64,000 nt of DNA from Bradyrhizobium sp. SSBR45G (lineage in GTDB: Bacteria; Pseudomonadota; Alphaproteobacteria; Rhizobiales; Xanthobacteraceae), in the NCBI RefSeq assembly GCF_030159255.1, contig NZ_BSCT01000001.1, positions 310,001 to 374,000 on the forward strand, given 5' to 3'. Positions 26,416 through 34,394 of the stretch are shown here, one piece after another. How positions within the stretch are numbered: position 1 is the stretch's first letter; every line of letters begins with the position of its first letter. The position numbers and the translations under genes were made by a program. The notes under the pieces are model-generated. The model ran no database searches. It was not told the origin of the DNA and saw only the letters and a list, made by a program, of their open reading frames with translations.

Positions 26416-26721
26416 ATGAGAACCCTCGCGCTGATCCCCCTTATTGCATGTCTCGCCGGATGCGGGATGGTCGACGCCGTGTCGAACGGACTTGCCTATA
26501 GCAGGGCCGTCGAAGCCGATCTCCTCGCCGAAACCGGCGTGCGGCCGGCCGTCGGCTTCAACTGGAATAACGGCACCCTGACCTCCGTCATGGTGACCTT
26601 CCCCAAGCTCTACACCGACAAGCCGCTGCCGGAGTTGTCGGAGACGGTCCGTGCCGCCGTGATCAAGGAATTCAAGCAGAGCCCGAAGCAGCTGGTGCTC
26701 GGGTTTGCGGTGAACGGGTAA
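26416..26721 (+). CDS. small lipoprotein, unknown
   Basis: The 101-residue product starts MRTLALIPLIACLAGCG with a lipobox LAGC at Cys16. The mature part contains SYSRAVEADL-like helix (GLAYSRAVEADLLAETGVRP), a beta region (GFNWNNGTLTSVMVTFPKLY) and the C-terminal EFKQSPKQLVLGFAV. An in-frame ATG six codons upstream (26398) is possible but lengthens the leader. A decayed copy of its C-terminus is present at 27397-27519, suggesting a local duplication. Function unknown. Confidence 0.65.
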   Translation: MRTLALIPLIACLAGCGMVDAVSNGLAYSRAVEADLLAETGVRPAVGFNWNNGTLTSVMVTFPKLYTDKPLPELSETVRAAVIKEFKQSPKQLVLGFAVNG

Positions 26722-26792
26722 CAACGGGTAAGGGCAGCCGATCGAACCGACGACGCGGCGTACCGCATCTATCAGAGTGGATAAGCTCGCGG

Positions 26793-27296
26793 GTGCTCCA
26801 TGATAGCTCAGGATTCAAGTCTCGTTGGAGCAAGGCGCTCGCCTTGAGGCGGTCGGTGGCAAGTCAGCAGTTTGGGGCCGAAAATCGTGGCGCGGGCTGG
26901 CGCTGGTTCGATCGATTCATGCTGGTCTGCGGTGGTGTTGGCCTTGGCGGATTCTTCTTTTGCCTGTTCTTGGAGGGACAACTGGCGCCGCCCACGCGGC
27001 CAACATTTCCGGAGCCGGAGTTGGGCTACACGCACATGATCAGTCTGTCGCATAGGTATGGCTACGTATACGTCACTGCTTTTGAATACCTGGCTCGGAC
27101 GTACGGGCCCTTTGTCGCGTTGGGCGTTTCGGTCGTGATCGGCATCTGTGGTCGCGCCGTCGAATTGATCTGTGGTCGCGCTGTTCCATCTGGCAAGCGG
27201 GCGCCGACCATTCCCGAGAATATTCTTATGGTTTGTGCGGCCGTCGCATTCTTTGCGTTCATGTATTTGATCTGGCTCGAAGGGCTTTTGCGGTGA
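26793..27296 (+). CDS. small membrane protein, unknown
   Basis: The 167-residue frame encodes three hydrophobic segments (FMLVCGGVGLGGFFFCLFLE, FVALGVSVVIGICGRAVELI, ILMVCAAVAFFAFMYLIWLE). The GTG at 26793 is uncertain; an internal ATG at residue 43 (MLVCGG) is an alternative. Its base composition is less GC-rich than the core genes. No family recognised; it may be a recent or rapidly changing gene. Confidence 0.5.
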   Translation: MLHDSSGFKSRWSKALALRRSVASQQFGAENRGAGWRWFDRFMLVCGGVGLGGFFFCLFLEGQLAPPTRPTFPEPELGYTHMISLSHRYGYVYVTAFEYLARTYGPFVALGVSVVIGICGRAVELICGRAVPSGKRAPTIPENILMVCAAVAFFAFMYLIWLEGLLR

Positions 27297-27396
27297 GCCA
27301 ACTCACCGGGTCCATCGCGTCTCGGGTCTGAGGCGACCGCGACCGTCCGGCCATGTTGGTCCGGAGTTCGCGGAATACTTAAATTGCAGAGCACGA

Positions 27397-27519
27397 TATC
27401 CAGACACGAAGGCGGATTTCCAGCAGAGCCCGAAGCCGCTCGTGATCGGGCTTGTGGCAGCTGAGACAGGGGCGGGCGGCAGGCCTCCTGACAAGTGCAG
27501 CATCGGCATCGTCGCATAG
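27397..27519 (+). pseudogene. decayed copy of the small lipoprotein C-terminus
   Basis: In frame from 27397 the translation contains KADFQQSPKPLVIGLV, close to KEFKQSPKQLVLGFAV at the end of the intact lipoprotein at 26416-26721, including identical bases over CAGAGCCCGAAG. No start codon, signal or upstream part of the gene is present, and the frame continues through unrelated sequence to a stop at 27517. Confidence 0.5.
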
Positions 27520-27548
27520 AAAAAGCCCGGGTCGAACGACCCGGGCTT
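27520..27548 (-). terminator. intrinsic terminator of the outer-membrane barrel gene
   Basis: AAGCCCGGGTC and GACCCGGGCTT form a perfect 11-bp stem with a 4-nt loop, and on the minus strand it is followed by five T residues. It lies 78 bp after the stop of the barrel gene. Confidence 0.85.
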
Positions 27549-27625
27549 CGACATCTCATGGACCTCGAACATCGAGATCACCGATCCAATCTCCGAGTCA
27601 GTCCTCAGCTCAGGACTGAGTGGGA

Positions 27626-28465
27626 TCAATATTTTGCGATGACGGGGCCGCCGAACTTGTAGTTGATGCCGACGCGGCCGATGTTCTCGCGCAGGTTCAC
27701 CGTGTGGGTGTAGACGTTGCTCGGGAAGGCCACGCCGCCCGGATTGAACGCGGTCAGATTGGTGCTGGTGGTGCTGGCGCGGCCGAGATCGACATAGAGA
27801 TATTCGGCCTTGATCGACCAGCCGTTCATCAGCGCGTATTCGGCGCCGCCGCCGGCGGTCCAGCCGTAGCGGGTCGAGGAGATCGACGCCGATTCATTGG
27901 CGGCCGCGAACGTGTCGGTGAACAGGTAGTTGGCGCGGACATTGGCGACCGCAAGACCGCCGGTGCCGTACAGCAGCAAGGTCGGCGTCGCCAGGAAGCC
28001 GACGCGGCCGCGCAAGGTGGCCAGCCAGTCGGCGGAGGCCGAACTGTTGACGGTGAACGCGGTCGGCGCGCAGCAGGGATAGACGGCGGTGCCGGAGGCC
28101 GACTTCTTGAAGCCGAGATAGTTGAAATCGGCTTCGAGGCCGACCACGGCACTGTTGATCTGCCAGTTGTAGCCGGCCGTCAGGCCGCCGGTGAAGCTGG
28201 TGCGGTTGAGGTTCTGGTTGCCGACCGTGTTGATCGCGGGCACGCTGGTGGTCGCGAAATAGCCGACCGGCGAAAACACCGTCGCGGTCGTCGCATTGGA
28301 CTGCCCCCAGGCGCCGCCGGCATTGAGACCGGCATAGAAGCCGGTCCAGTTGTAGCCCGGCGCCATCATCGGCGCCTTGGTGTAGGTCCGGGGTGAGAGA
28401 TCTGCCGCCGATGCGGCGCCGGCGCTCAACGCCAGGGTGAACAGAGCAGCAGCGAACTTCCTCAC
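27626..28465 (-). CDS. outer-membrane beta-barrel protein (Omp25/Omp31 family)
   Basis: The 279-residue protein has a signal peptide (RKFAAALFTLALSAGAASAA), an N-terminal motif NWTGFYAGLNAGGAWG characteristic of rhizobial Omp31/heat-resistant-agglutinin-like barrels, alternating amphipathic strands and the terminal strand GRVGINYKFGGPVIAKY. It should sit in the outer membrane as an eight-stranded barrel. I start it at GTG 28465, immediately after a GGAGG ribosome site; the upstream TTG at 28477 overlaps that site. It is single-gene, with its own terminator. The loop with YPCCAP carries two cysteines. Confidence 0.88.
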   Translation of the reverse strand: MRKFAAALFTLALSAGAASAADLSPRTYTKAPMMAPGYNWTGFYAGLNAGGAWGQSNATTATVFSPVGYFATTSVPAINTVGNQNLNRTSFTGGLTAGYNWQINSAVVGLEADFNYLGFKKSASGTAVYPCCAPTAFTVNSSASADWLATLRGRVGFLATPTLLLYGTGGLAVANVRANYLFTDTFAAANESASISSTRYGWTAGGGAEYALMNGWSIKAEYLYVDLGRASTTSTNLTAFNPGGVAFPSNVYTHTVNLRENIGRVGINYKFGGPVIAKY

Positions 28466-28689
28466 GGCGACCTCCAATGAATGACTTGCTTGCGCGATGA
28501 CCGTGTTCCTACAACCATTCCGCGCACGATGCTGTCACCGATCAGCCACAAGAAATCGCCAACTTGGACGAAAAGGTAGCTAGATGTGGGGTGAACGCGG
28601 CTAAAATGCGGTCCGTGGCGGAAACAACTCATTGGGCGGGCGTCGCGTAGCCCGAAGGTTGGCGCGGGATCGTGACGACGGTGGGCACG

Positions 28690-28878
28690 ACGTGCGTGGG
28701 ACGGCCGCCTCATGTCGGCGGCTTCACTGTGCTTGAGGATCATATGTGCGCACTCACGTTGGATTTCGATCGTGGCAAAGTCGGCTATTCGCCGGACCGT
28801 GTTGACGCACTCGAATGGGCGCTGACCGAGTTGAGCGGGCAGCAGCACACGATGATCAGGACCGAGTTACGGATTTAG
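28690..28878 (+). pseudogene. remnant of a phage terminase large subunit (C-terminal end)
   Basis: From CAT at 28711 the frame reads HVGGFTVLEDHMCALT then DFDRGKVGYSPDRVDALEWALTEL, which is the conserved C-terminal nuclease end of prophage/GTA-type terminase large subunits (usually HHVG-F-LEDQMC-FDR-GYSPDRVDALVWALTEL). The preceding several hundred residues of the ATPase are absent. It marks former prophage or gene-transfer-agent DNA. Its TAG stop is interleaved with the TAA of the minus-strand gene coming from the other side. Confidence 0.75.
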
Positions 28879-29789
28879 GCAGCGTCACGTTGCAATAGGT
28901 GCTCACCAATCTCAGAAACCGAGTGCATTGATCGCAGACGGATTTCCTCTTGGTCGGCTTGTTTCTCCAACTGGCGAAGGGCCTCGCCCATAGTATCAAG
29001 CTGCTTTTGTGTAAACTGAGGATCGTTGAATGGAGGATGCTGAATCAGCATTTCGTGGTCGCGTTTAGTCCAGCCCGTCCTTTCGCCGTCCTTGTCTACC
29101 TTTAGGTCCCAAAGCCCTTTCGTGATGCGAAGCACTGATCGTTTGTGCTGACTAACGAGTAGAGCGCCAAAATTTGCGACAATCTTGGATCCCGAGTAGT
29201 CGATCCTCACTTCAGATGCGTTACCACTGTCCGGCCTCTGTTCGCGGATCTCGCGGCTGAAGAACTTATCGGTCTCGGGGCGTTTTGCCTTCATGTATTC
29301 GAGAACAAGTATAGGTAATCGGTCCCGCTGGGGTGAAACATCGCCGGGCTCGTCCGCGAGTGTCTTCGTGCGCTTGCTTGCTGCCGGCGACTCGCGATGC
29401 GCCAACGACGAGAGCGTGGCCAACCACGACTTGGCAACAGCCTGTAGCGATTCGCCTTCAGCATCGCGCAACTCGCCAATCGCTATTCCAGAGAATGCAG
29501 GCCGGTAGTCCGAAAGAGCATCGATTGATCGACTAGCTAGATCCGCTTGCAGAGCGTCCAAACCGGCGCTTGCTGCAAGTATTGCGACGGCAGCGTTTTC
29601 ACCGAGAAGGCATTCCAGTCGGAAAAGATCTGTAGCCCTCTCAAGATAGAATCCGGAAGCGTTTACAGCAGCGACGCCGACGACGACCTGTTCCGGTGAG
29701 CCGAGAATGGGACGCAGGAGTATAGGAGCCCACTTGGCTCGCACATACTGTTCCGCAGACGGGAAGTCGGCAATAGCGAATGGTCGCAT
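28875..29789 (-). CDS. unknown partner protein of the HipA-like kinase
   Basis: The 304-residue protein has no recognised domain. Residues 1-115 form a compact region (FPSAEQYVRAKWAPILLRPI, VVVGVAAVNASGFYLERA, FRLECLLGENAAVAILAASA). A charged linker rich in Ser, Arg and Lys follows (about 130-165), then a second half with SRDRLPILVLEYMKAK-type and VANFGALLVSQHKRSVLR motifs, and an E/Q-rich helical C-terminus. The ATG lies one base after the kinase stop codon, so the two are translationally coupled. Base composition is lower in GC than the genome. Antitoxin, target or regulator of the kinase are all possible. Confidence 0.7.
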   Translation of the reverse strand: MRPFAIADFPSAEQYVRAKWAPILLRPILGSPEQVVVGVAAVNASGFYLERATDLFRLECLLGENAAVAILAASAGLDALQADLASRSIDALSDYRPAFSGIAIGELRDAEGESLQAVAKSWLATLSSLAHRESPAASKRTKTLADEPGDVSPQRDRLPILVLEYMKAKRPETDKFFSREIREQRPDSGNASEVRIDYSGSKIVANFGALLVSQHKRSVLRITKGLWDLKVDKDGERTGWTKRDHEMLIQHPPFNDPQFTQKQLDTMGEALRQLEKQADQEEIRLRSMHSVSEIGEHLLQRDAA

Positions 29790-29790
29790 C

Positions 29791-30642
29791 TCAGACCACC
29801 AAATCCAATGTATCAGCCGCAATCCGCTCAGTGTGGGCCGTACGATCACAGAGAAACGTCACCAAGGCGTTGAAATCGGGATCTCCGTATAAGTCGGGAA
29901 GACCGTTCGTGGTGCCAAGCTTGTGCAGGTCTATTTGAGCGATCCGCGTCACCAATGTGCTTACGGTTTTCACATATTCCGCTTTCTGAGCGGGCGAGAG
30001 GCTCGGAGTCAGCCATTGTTTCAGCCGGCTTATATACGTGCCATCCGCCACAAGATCGCTTTGGGTCCAATTGTGGCCCGTGAAACAGCGTCCATGATCG
30101 ATCAGCCATGGCAAAGCATCAAATGCCAACAGTATATTGCCTGGGTGCCGGTCGATGTTCGCAGCCCACGCATCAAAACCGTAGAAGTTGCCGAGCCGCC
30201 CGCTATTGATCAACGCGTCAACGACGCGCTTCATGGCAGCCACATCGAAGCCGAACTTCGTGTTTATTATCTGAGCAACTGAAGGCGATGATAGATCAGC
30301 GCTTCCGAAAAGGAAGCTGACCTCGTCGACCTTCGGAGCATATTTGGTTTTGAGAACGTTTTCGGTCGCCGCGACGACAAATGCGGGGGGAATTGGCAAA
30401 TCAAGAGCGACAGCCAACGTGGCTGCCATGAGTTCGTTTGCCAATTCTCGTAAAGGGATATCCTTCACGATGGCAGCGCGGACGCCGCTATCGGTCAAAA
30501 TTTGGGCCCTGTAGGTGTCGCCCAAATTCGGGATTCCTGCATCCTTGAATGCAATGGCGCCGAGCAGAAGGCGACCTTTTCTAATCGTAGCCTTGTTGGG
30601 AGCCGGTGCCGCTCCCTTATCGCTTGTCTCTGAATCAGCCAT
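29791..30642 (-). CDS. HipA-like (HipA_2-type) protein kinase
   Basis: The 283-residue protein resembles stand-alone HipA-like kinases. Kinase-fold marks are Lys60 in RAAIVKDIP (ATP lysine), the helix LANELMAATLAVALDLPIPP, the catalytic-loop equivalent AANIDRHPGN with Asp164 and Asn169, and the metal-binding IDHG with Asp182. It lacks the N-subdomain-1 of classical HipA and has no HipB-like XRE partner next to it. ATG 30642 is chosen because GGGGAG lies four bases upstream; an earlier ATG at 30672 has no site. HipA kinases phosphorylate tRNA synthetases or other targets to stop growth; the target here is unknown. Confidence 0.8.
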   Translation of the reverse strand: MADSETSDKGAAPAPNKATIRKGRLLLGAIAFKDAGIPNLGDTYRAQILTDSGVRAAIVKDIPLRELANELMAATLAVALDLPIPPAFVVAATENVLKTKYAPKVDEVSFLFGSADLSSPSVAQIINTKFGFDVAAMKRVVDALINSGRLGNFYGFDAWAANIDRHPGNILLAFDALPWLIDHGRCFTGHNWTQSDLVADGTYISRLKQWLTPSLSPAQKAEYVKTVSTLVTRIAQIDLHKLGTTNGLPDLYGDPDFNALVTFLCDRTAHTERIAADTLDLVV

Positions 30643-30792
30643 TTCACTCCCCAATACGCAATTCTTTCGCAACCAGCGGCTGCGGACAAGTGCGACGGGT
30701 TGCGGCGTCTTCAGAAAAAGTTGGTAAGTGGCCCTGTCTTGGGCCGCCAGATGACGGCCAGCTAAAAATTCAGCCTAAGTGCTTGATTTGGG
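30643..30792. other. kinase promoter region, adjacent to tRNA-Lys 3' end
   Basis: 150 bp with no gene. The AT-rich stretch CGCAATTCTTTCGCAACC at about 30657-30674 on the plus strand lies just upstream of the kinase start on the minus strand and could hold its promoter. An inverted repeat GGCCGCCAGATGACGGCC lies near 30744. Confidence 0.35.
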
Positions 30793-30868
30793 TGGTGAGC
30801 GCGCCGGGACTCGAACCCGGGACCCCATGATTAAAAGTCACGTGCTCTACCGGCTGAGCTACGCGCTC
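30793..30868 (-). tRNA. tRNA-Lys (anticodon TTT)
   Basis: The minus-strand sequence starts GAGCGCGTAGCTCAGCCGGT and ends CGCGCTCACCA, so the 7-bp acceptor stem (GAGCGCG/CGCGCTC) is perfect, CCA is encoded, and the T-loop GGTTCGAGTCC and the anticodon loop CTTTTAA are canonical. Anticodon TTT reads Lys codons. The 3' end points to the kinase/terminase-remnant segment, the usual orientation for integrative elements. Confidence 0.97.
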
Positions 30869-31114
30869 GCTTCCAAGGAAGCGGTGTGACGGCTGACCGT
30901 CACTGTCCGGATCGTCGGCAGGTGACCATCAGAACGCTTGCGGCGGGGCTGTGGTTCACTGCGGGCCGCGGAAACGGGGCGGCAAAACCCCGGCCGTGGG
31001 CCGCATGCTGTCGTGGGCGCTGTGTAGGGGGTGGGTGCGGTCCGGTCAATAGGGCGGACGGGGGAAACCACAGGGGGGCGGATTGCGGGGCGGATGGAGG
31101 TTGCTGCCCCAGCG

Positions 31115-31302
31115 AGGCCTCGTGGTTCGAGACACGCCGCCCAAGGGGCGGCGCTCCTCACCATGAGGGTTTATTAGAGTGGGCTGGGCGCCCTGCGGTA
31201 GCGTCGTCGGATTAGGGCCTCGGAGCCGCCAGATACGCTTGATGCCCCACACTCCGGCCTCATCCTGAGGAGCCCGCCGGAGGCGGGCGTCTCGAAGGAT
31301 GG
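31115..31302. repeat. palindromic intergenic repeats (two copies of the 23.5-kb family)
   Basis: The segments 31117-31168 (CCTCGTGGTTCGAGACACGC ... GCGCTCCTCACCATGAGG) and 31257-31302 (CCTCATCCTGAGGAGCCCGC ... GCGGGCGTCTCGAAGGATGG) each fold back and share arms with the element at 23498-23607. They fill the 500-bp gap between tRNA-Lys and the 3' end of ndvB. Confidence 0.75.
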
Positions 31303-31368
31303 CCGCGGGCGGGATGCCCCAGCGATGGATTATGGGGACCGGCGCCCAGTCAGCCAGCGCCCCGGGCC

Positions 31369-34059
31369 TCAGACCTTCTCCGCCACCTTCGTCGGCGCCG
31401 CGCTCAGCGCCGCCGGCTGCATGCCCGGCCCTGCCAGTTCCGGCACCCAGACTGGGCGCAGGCCGATCAGCTCGGCGGTGCGGACGGTGGCGTGGCGCCA
31501 GAACTCGAAGGAGTTGATGCGCGACATTTCCAGCAGCGCGATCGCGACCGCTGACAGGAACGGCAGGCTTTCCAGGATCAGGACGGCGGCGAAGATGTAG
31601 AGCTCGGTGATCGCCAGATGGTTGGTGGTGATCAGGATGGTGGCGCCGATCAGCAGCAGGGCGCCGATCACGGCCTCCCAGAACGCCTGGAACTCGATCG
31701 ACATCCGGGACAGGCCGCCCTTCGACGTGCGGGCGAACGCCAAATGCTCGGTGATCAGGCCCTGGGCCACGGCGCGGCTGACCGTCCACTGCACGGACAT
31801 CGCCGCGATCATCGCGCCCAGCATCTGCCATGACCTGACGGGCACGCGCAGCCGGTACAAAATGAGGAAGTGGGCGAGCGAGACCACGAAGGCGGCGATG
31901 ATCGGGATGGTCAGGATCTTGTCGGGGATGGCGATGCCGGCAAATGCCACGATCGGCACCCAGATCAGGTTCAGGATCGCGACCACCACGCCGAGGCTCT
32001 CGGCGCCGAGCCAGTTGAGCCAGCCGAGCGAGAATTCGCGCTTCTGGTCCGCCGTCAGCCGGCTGCGGCCCGGCAGGAAGCGGCGCCAGTGCTTCTTGAC
32101 GATCTGGAAGCCGCCATAGGCCCAGCGGTGGCGCTGCTTCTTGAACGCCTCGTAGGTGTCGGGCAGCAGGCCCTCGCCGTAGCGGGTGTTGGTGTAATGC
32201 GTCTGCCAGCCGAGCTCCTGGATGGCGAGGCCGAGGTCGGTGTCCTCGCAGATCGTGTCGCTCGACCAGCCGCCGGCCATGTCCATCGCCGCGCGCCGGA
32301 TCAGGCACATCGTGCCGTGCACGATGATCGCGTTCTCCTCGTTGCGCTGGACCATGCCGATGTCGAAGAACCCGGCATATTCGCCGTTCATGATGTAGTG
32401 CATCAGCGACAGATGCTCGTCGCGATGTTCCTGCGGCGCCTGCACCAGGCCGACGGCGGGATCGGCGAAGGCCGGCACGAGGTCGGAGAGCCAGTCCGGC
32501 GTCACCACATAGTCGGCGTCGATGATGCCGATGATCTCGGCATCCGCCGCGGTGCGCTCCATCGCGATGCGGAGCGCACCCGCCTTGAAGCCCTTGACCT
32601 TCTCGGCGTTGATGAACTTGAAGCGCTCGCCGAGCATCCGGCAGTGATCCTGGATCGGCTGCCAGAACGCCGGATCCGGCGTGTTGTTGATGATGCAGAC
32701 GACCTCGTAGTTCGGGTAGTCGAGGCGGGCCAGCGCATCCAGCGTCTGCTTCATCATGTCGACCGGCTCGAAATAGGCCGGCACGTGGATCGAGACCTTC
32801 GGGCAATAGCCTGACGGCATGGCGGCGCGGTCGCGCGCAACCTTGTCACGGGTCAGCAGCCGGCGCGGCTCGCGGCCGAAGGCGATCGCGGCGATCTCCT
32901 CGATGCGGGCCATCGCGATCAGGATCAGCGGCACCAGCAGGATCAGGCCCAAGGTCAGCGCGAAGGTCGAGCCCCAGACGAAATAGTGCACGTTCCAATA
33001 GGCGAAGACGTTGGAGACCCAGGCGCCGACGCCATGCGCCGTGATCGCCAGCATCATCGCCTGCAGCACGGTCGGCTGGCGCAGCCGCACGATCGGCAGC
33101 GACAGCAGCACGCCGACCAGGAGCGCGATGGTGGCGAGCTTCCAGTAATCGGGGTTCACGATCGGGCCGGTCCAGGCGAACTTGGCCTCGCGCGAGGCGT
33201 TCAGCACGCCCCAATACGGGCCGACACCGCCCTCGAAGAACTTCCAGGGCTGATCGATGCCCTCGACGATGTTGTACTCCATGCCGATGGCCTCGGCGCG
33301 GGTGACGAAATTGCGCAGCACCCAGGCCTGCTGGAACGGGCCGGGATCGGCGATGCCGCGGTTGTAGCCCTCGCTCGGCCAGCCGAACTCGGCGATCACG
33401 ATGCGCTTGCCGGGAAATTTTTCGCGCAGCAGCTGGTAGCGATCGACGGCCTGGTCGACGGCCTGGGTGTGGTTGAAGAACTCCCAATACGGCAGCACAT
33501 GCGCGGCGATGAAGTCGACGCTGGAGGCGAGCTGCGGATAGTCGCGCCACAGGTTCCAGATCTCGCCGGTCGTGACGGGCACGCTGACCGACTTCTTGAC
33601 CTTCTTGATGTAGCCGATCAGCTCATCCGGCTTCAGCTCGCCGCGGTACAGCGTCTCGTTGCCGACGACGACGCCGATGACGTTGCTGTTGCGGCGGGCG
33701 AGCTGAACGGCGGCGGCGATCTCGCGCTCGTTGCGGTCCTCGTTCTTGTCGATCCAGACGCCGAGCATAACCTTCAGCCCGACTTCCGCGGCAATCGGCG
33801 GTACCAGCTCGACGCCGCCGGTCGACGAGTACAGGCGGATGGCGCGGGTGATGGTCGCGAGCTTCTTCAGGTCGCTGCGGATGCGATCGGCATTGGGGAC
33901 GTTGTCGACGTCGGGATGGTCGGTGCCCTCGAACGGCGCATAGGACACGCTCGGCAGCATGCCGGTGAAGTCGGGCGCATTCTGCTTCTGCTGGAGGACG
34001 CCCCACAGCGCGGCGTGCGCGGCGGCGACGAACAGGATGACGGCTGCGATCACGCGCAT
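31369..34059 (-). CDS. ndvB: beta-(1,3)-(1,6)-glucan synthase NdvB (GH17-like domain + GT2)
   Basis: The 896-residue membrane enzyme joins a GH17-like domain and a family-2 glycosyltransferase, the architecture of Bradyrhizobium NdvB, which makes cyclic beta-(1,3)-(1,6)-glucans in the periplasm for osmoadaptation and nodulation. The GH17 region keeps both catalytic Glu: Glu135 in VVGNETLYRG and Glu224 in AEFGWPSEG. Two membrane segments follow (about 305-380), then the GT2 domain from residue 423 (VSIHVPAYFEPV) with IIDADYVV, EDTDLGL and the Q-x-x-RW motif in QRHRWAYGG, then several more membrane helices. It is transcribed in the same direction as ndvD, which lies upstream. Confidence 0.9.
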   Translation of the reverse strand: MRVIAAVILFVAAAHAALWGVLQQKQNAPDFTGMLPSVSYAPFEGTDHPDVDNVPNADRIRSDLKKLATITRAIRLYSSTGGVELVPPIAAEVGLKVMLGVWIDKNEDRNEREIAAAVQLARRNSNVIGVVVGNETLYRGELKPDELIGYIKKVKKSVSVPVTTGEIWNLWRDYPQLASSVDFIAAHVLPYWEFFNHTQAVDQAVDRYQLLREKFPGKRIVIAEFGWPSEGYNRGIADPGPFQQAWVLRNFVTRAEAIGMEYNIVEGIDQPWKFFEGGVGPYWGVLNASREAKFAWTGPIVNPDYWKLATIALLVGVLLSLPIVRLRQPTVLQAMMLAITAHGVGAWVSNVFAYWNVHYFVWGSTFALTLGLILLVPLILIAMARIEEIAAIAFGREPRRLLTRDKVARDRAAMPSGYCPKVSIHVPAYFEPVDMMKQTLDALARLDYPNYEVVCIINNTPDPAFWQPIQDHCRMLGERFKFINAEKVKGFKAGALRIAMERTAADAEIIGIIDADYVVTPDWLSDLVPAFADPAVGLVQAPQEHRDEHLSLMHYIMNGEYAGFFDIGMVQRNEENAIIVHGTMCLIRRAAMDMAGGWSSDTICEDTDLGLAIQELGWQTHYTNTRYGEGLLPDTYEAFKKQRHRWAYGGFQIVKKHWRRFLPGRSRLTADQKREFSLGWLNWLGAESLGVVVAILNLIWVPIVAFAGIAIPDKILTIPIIAAFVVSLAHFLILYRLRVPVRSWQMLGAMIAAMSVQWTVSRAVAQGLITEHLAFARTSKGGLSRMSIEFQAFWEAVIGALLLIGATILITTNHLAITELYIFAAVLILESLPFLSAVAIALLEMSRINSFEFWRHATVRTAELIGLRPVWVPELAGPGMQPAALSAAPTKVAEKV

Positions 34060-34394
34060 CGGTCAGAACACCATGGCGGGCTGGAGAGTGAGGAGCAGCT
34101 GAACCGGCGACGCGCGCTAAGGAGCGGCGCATCGCCAACGCACCCCGCCTGCGTGCTGCCCGGGCACGGTGGCGAAGCGCGGCTTCGGTTGGACACCGGC
34201 AGGTCCGGCATTGGCGCCTGGCCGACGGTCGCATTAAGGCCGGCCCATCGCTGAACGAAGGCTGAACCGCCGGATCGATCGAAACCGACCCGGTGCGACA
34301 CGATAACGCTGCAGCGCGATTTAACAACTGCAGCGGTGCTGCAATCCGCATGGAGCAGCCCTGCCGGCCTGGCGGCCGGGCAGGGCGCGTGGCC
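34060..34394. other. gap between ndvD and ndvB
   Basis: 335 bp without a supported gene. In B. japonicum ndvD and ndvB are reported to be close or overlapping, so this gap is larger than expected. It may carry the ndvB promoter; no clear elements were picked out. Confidence 0.35.

Noticed and set aside
30606..30830. Short plus frame ending in SAPGLEPGTP
   Set aside because: Its end is the antisense of tRNA-Lys; a usual annotation artefact.
31046..32806. 586-codon minus frame overlapping ndvB
   Set aside because: Alternative frame of ndvB; Pro/Arg/Ala-rich with no motif.
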